From NCBI GenBank assembly GCA_035493595.1, contig DATJHZ010000354.1:1-8483 (forward strand): a DNA stretch of 8,483 nucleotides, read 5' to 3'. Shown piece after piece: positions 6,499-8,483 of the stretch. The position numbers were made by a program, and so were the translations under genes. The notes below the pieces were generated by a model. It was not told the origin of the DNA. It made no database searches and was given only the letters and a program-made list of their open reading frames with translations. Source of the DNA: DATCRE01 sp035493595. GTDB lineage: Bacteria > Bacteroidota > Bacteroidia > Cytophagales > Cyclobacteriaceae. Numbering within the stretch: position 1 is the first letter of the stretch; every line of letters begins with the position of its first letter.

Positions 6499-7382
6499 TG
6501 ATAATTGTACGTTTACGTGGAGGTCTTGGGAACCAGTTTTTTCAGTACGCTGCGGGCAAGGCATTAGCTGAATTTCATCAGACTTCATTTAAGTTAGATC
6601 TCTACTATTACAAGAAACACCCCTACAGAAAATTTGAGCTTGATAAATTCAATGTTCCGCTTGAGATAGCCAGCCGTGAGGAGGTGCATACCTTTACGGG
6701 CAAGAATCCTGTTATCAGATTTTTGAATAAATACGATAATTACTTCCATTGCCCTGAAGTTTTTGCTCAACCACATTATCATTTTTATGAAGACTTCTTT
6801 CAGCTTCCAGCCAATTTGTATTTGTCTGGTTACTGGCAATCGGAGAAATATTTTGAATCTATTCGTTCTAAAATTTATGAATGGTACACACCAGCAAAAC
6901 CATTCGATGAACGAAACGAGACTGTAATACAACAAATGAAATCATGCGCCAGTGTAAGTCTTCATGTGCGACGAGGAGATTATGCGGGCAATTCTATTTT
7001 TGGTTCAGCCTCGCAAGAATATTATAAGAAGGGTGTTGACTACATTCGTCAACATGTGGACAATCCTCATTTTTTTATTTTTAGTGATGAAATTGAGTGG
7101 TGTCGTAAAAACTTATCTATTGACAAGGCAACCTTTATCGATTGGAATAAAAAAGATGATTCCTATAAGGATTTGTGGCTGATGTCGAATTGCAAAAATC
7201 ATGTTATGGCGAACAGCACCTTTAGCTGGTGGGGAGCTTGGTTAGATAATAATCCAGTCAAAATTGTTACAGCTCCTAAACAGTGGTTCAAGCGAAACTA
7301 TAATAATGATCGTACACCTATGTACCCTGCGAGGTATTATAATTCAAAAGACATTATTCCATCAGGATGGATAACGTTGTGA
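6498..7382 (+). CDS. Alpha-1,2-fucosyltransferase (GT11 family)
   Basis: Predicted to transfer L-fucose from GDP-fucose to the 2-hydroxyl of an acceptor sugar, commonly galactose, at the cytoplasmic face of the inner membrane. The 294-residue length is normal for bacterial GT11. Diagnostic motifs: the N-terminal RLRGGLGNQFFQYAAGKALA (5-24), HVRRGDYAG (156-164, the GDP-fucose-binding HxRRxDY motif of alpha-1,2 enzymes), FIFSDEIEWC (193-202), and DLWLMSNCKNHVMANSTFSW (225-244) with the following WGAWL, the hallmark C-terminal block. The ATG at 6498 places the first motif at residue 5, as in family members, and no Shine-Dalgarno motif is visible. The 3' end overlaps the next glycosyltransferase by 16 bases, which argues for cotranscription and shared function. 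The acceptor is unknown. Specificity within GT11 can vary, so the linkage is a family-level prediction. Confidence 0.94.
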   Translation: MIIVRLRGGLGNQFFQYAAGKALAEFHQTSFKLDLYYYKKHPYRKFELDKFNVPLEIASREEVHTFTGKNPVIRFLNKYDNYFHCPEVFAQPHYHFYEDFFQLPANLYLSGYWQSEKYFESIRSKIYEWYTPAKPFDERNETVIQQMKSCASVSLHVRRGDYAGNSIFGSASQEYYKKGVDYIRQHVDNPHFFIFSDEIEWCRKNLSIDKATFIDWNKKDDSYKDLWLMSNCKNHVMANSTFSWWGAWLDNNPVKIVTAPKQWFKRNYNNDRTPMYPARYYNSKDIIPSGWITL

Positions 7383-8483
7383 AGAGAAAGCCATCCATAG
7401 TTATGCTTGCGAACGGTCATCCACCGTTTGATACTCGCATTTTTCTTAAAGAAGCAATCAGCCTTTCTAGAAATGGTTTTGATGTTTCTATTATCGTTCC
7501 AAATAAATCTAATGATGAGCGTGATGGTATAAAAATAATTGCGGTTCCTCTTGTAACGAAAGGATGGCAAAAGTTGATTGTTACGCCTTGGAGGATTTTT
7601 ATAAAATCTTGCAAGCAGTCAAAAGATGCAATTTTTCATATTCATGATTCAGACATTCTGATTGTTGGTGTGCTTTTGAAAATTATAGGGCGACGAGTGA
7701 TCTATGATGCGCATGAAGACACCCCCCTTCAGATTAGCTATCAGCATTGGTTGCCGACGATCGTGAAAATTCCTTATCGATGGTTCTACTATATTCTTGA
7801 AAAGTTTTGTGGAATTATCTTCAACAAGATTATTGTTGCTGAACCCGTAATAGCGAAGTACTTTCCTGCTCGAAAAACAATTTTGATAAGAAACTTTCCT
7901 ATTGTTGACGCCTTTAAACGTGAGTCAGTCAGGCCCTACATGGATAGGGCTGAGCGCCTCGTAAGTGTGGGGACATTAACTAAAGTGAGAGGATTGTATG
8001 AGATGCTTGAAGGTGCACAGAAAGCAAAAGAAAAGATTGACTTTGAATTTGTGTTAGGAGGTAAATTTGCGCCGGCAGAATTAGAACAAAAAACAAAGGC
8101 ATCATATTCGTTTACATTTCTTTCATGGATTTCTCATCGTGAGTTGGTTGATTTGCTCTTTGATTCTCGCATTGGTATTATCATACCGCATCCAATAGAA
8201 CGATACAAGACAAATTATCCTGTGAAGCTTTTTGAATTCATGGCGGCGGGTATACCTGTTATTGCTTCGAAGGAAGGAGAGTCGGCATATTTTGTTAATG
8301 AAGCTCAGTGTGGTATACTGGTTGATCCATTAAACATAGAAGAAATCGCGAAAGCAATCGTCTGGCTTTTTCAGAATACAGATGAGGCCGAAGCTATGGG
8401 AAAACGTGGACAGAAACTTATATTCGAAAAATATAACTGGGAAATAGAAAGCAAGCAATTGCTTGAAGTATATAAAGACTTTG
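7367..8483 (+). CDS. GT4 family glycosyltransferase (3' end cut by window edge)
   Basis: An open frame of 372 codons with no stop before the right edge, probably lacking only its last few residues because GT4 enzymes usually have 360-400. The GT-B fold is visible: an N-terminal acceptor domain with GHPPFDTRIFLKEAISLSRN (17-36), HIHDSDIL (91-98) and YDAHED (113-118), then a C-terminal donor domain with LVSVGTLTKVRGLYEML (198-214), FEFVLGGKF (226-234), FLSWISHREL (251-260) and PVKLFEFMAAGIPVIAS (285-301), the characteristic nucleotide-sugar-binding block. NWEIESKQLLEVYK (357-370) is a typical closing helix. The ATG at 7367 overlaps the fucosyltransferase gene by 16 bases. GTG at 7379, sharing a GTGA with that stop, is a plausible alternative start. 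It is a retaining transferase that adds one sugar to a lipid-linked glycan; neither donor nor linkage can be read from sequence. Confidence 0.9.
   Translation, partial: MDNVVKRKPSIVMLANGHPPFDTRIFLKEAISLSRNGFDVSIIVPNKSNDERDGIKIIAVPLVTKGWQKLIVTPWRIFIKSCKQSKDAIFHIHDSDILIVGVLLKIIGRRVIYDAHEDTPLQISYQHWLPTIVKIPYRWFYYILEKFCGIIFNKIIVAEPVIAKYFPARKTILIRNFPIVDAFKRESVRPYMDRAERLVSVGTLTKVRGLYEMLEGAQKAKEKIDFEFVLGGKFAPAELEQKTKASYSFTFLSWISHRELVDLLFDSRIGIIIPHPIERYKTNYPVKLFEFMAAGIPVIASKEGESAYFVNEAQCGILVDPLNIEEIAKAIVWLFQNTDEAEAMGKRGQKLIFEKYNWEIESKQLLEVYKDF

Noticed and set aside
6594..6935. Minus-strand 113-codon open frame opposite the fucosyltransferase gene
   Set aside because: Antisense to a confidently assigned GT11 gene, with no motif; a shadow frame.
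6964..7182. Plus-strand 72-codon open frame within the fucosyltransferase gene
   Set aside because: Alternative frame of the same strand over the GT11 catalytic region, with no independent support.
7337..7614. Minus-strand open frames of 77 and 65 codons across the GT11/GT4 junction
   Set aside because: Antisense to the GT4 gene, whose frame stays open to the window edge and carries full GT-B motifs.
1..8483. Mobile element, CRISPR array, tRNA/rRNA or defence system
   Set aside because: No transposase or recombinase motif, no spaced identical repeats of CRISPR length and no tRNA-like fold was seen. All long frames are ppk1, a flippase, glycosyltransferases or methyltransferases.

Overview
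The window looks like chromosomal DNA of a Bacteroidota bacterium, most likely Cytophagales or a relative. Reasons: a Bacteroidota-like polyphosphate kinase, moderately AT-rich composition, start codons without Shine-Dalgarno motifs, and a close match to the Bacteroidota promoter pattern (TTG, 19 nt, TAnnTTTG). The phylum call is an inference with moderate confidence; the genus cannot be told.

Layout. A heptad repeat (about 1-30) runs in from the left edge and abuts a complete ppk1 (38-2161, +). A surface-polysaccharide locus follows: a Wzx-type flippase (2208-3656, +), a GT56 (WecF/Fuc4NAc-transferase-like) glycosyltransferase (3685-4779, +), two methyltransferase genes on the opposite strand (class I SAM methyltransferase 4776-5525, -; FkbM family 5550-6446, -), then a GT11 alpha-1,2-fucosyltransferase (6498-7382, +) overlapping a GT4 glycosyltransferase (7367-8483, +, cut by the right edge). 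Coding density is very high: no gene-free stretch exceeds about 50 bases.

How the genes fit together. GT56, GT11 and GT4 enzymes would add sugars to a lipid-linked oligosaccharide at the inner membrane, the methyltransferases could cap or decorate sugars, and the flippase would move the finished lipid-linked unit to the periplasm. The likely product is an O-antigen, capsule or exopolysaccharide containing fucose and possibly a 4-amino-fucose-like sugar. Polymerase, initiating transferase and nucleotide-sugar genes are not in the window and presumably lie further right. ppk1 is probably a housekeeping neighbour at the locus border.

The most notable non-coding signals are a terminator-like hairpin for the rightward GT56 transcript embedded in the antisense methyltransferase gene (4819-4840), and a well-matched Bacteroidota promoter for the leftward methyltransferase pair that overlaps the start codon of the rightward fucosyltransferase gene (6469-6498). 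I found no mobile element, CRISPR array, tRNA or rRNA, and no clear evidence for a wholly new system. The window is best read as a strain-variable glycan locus.
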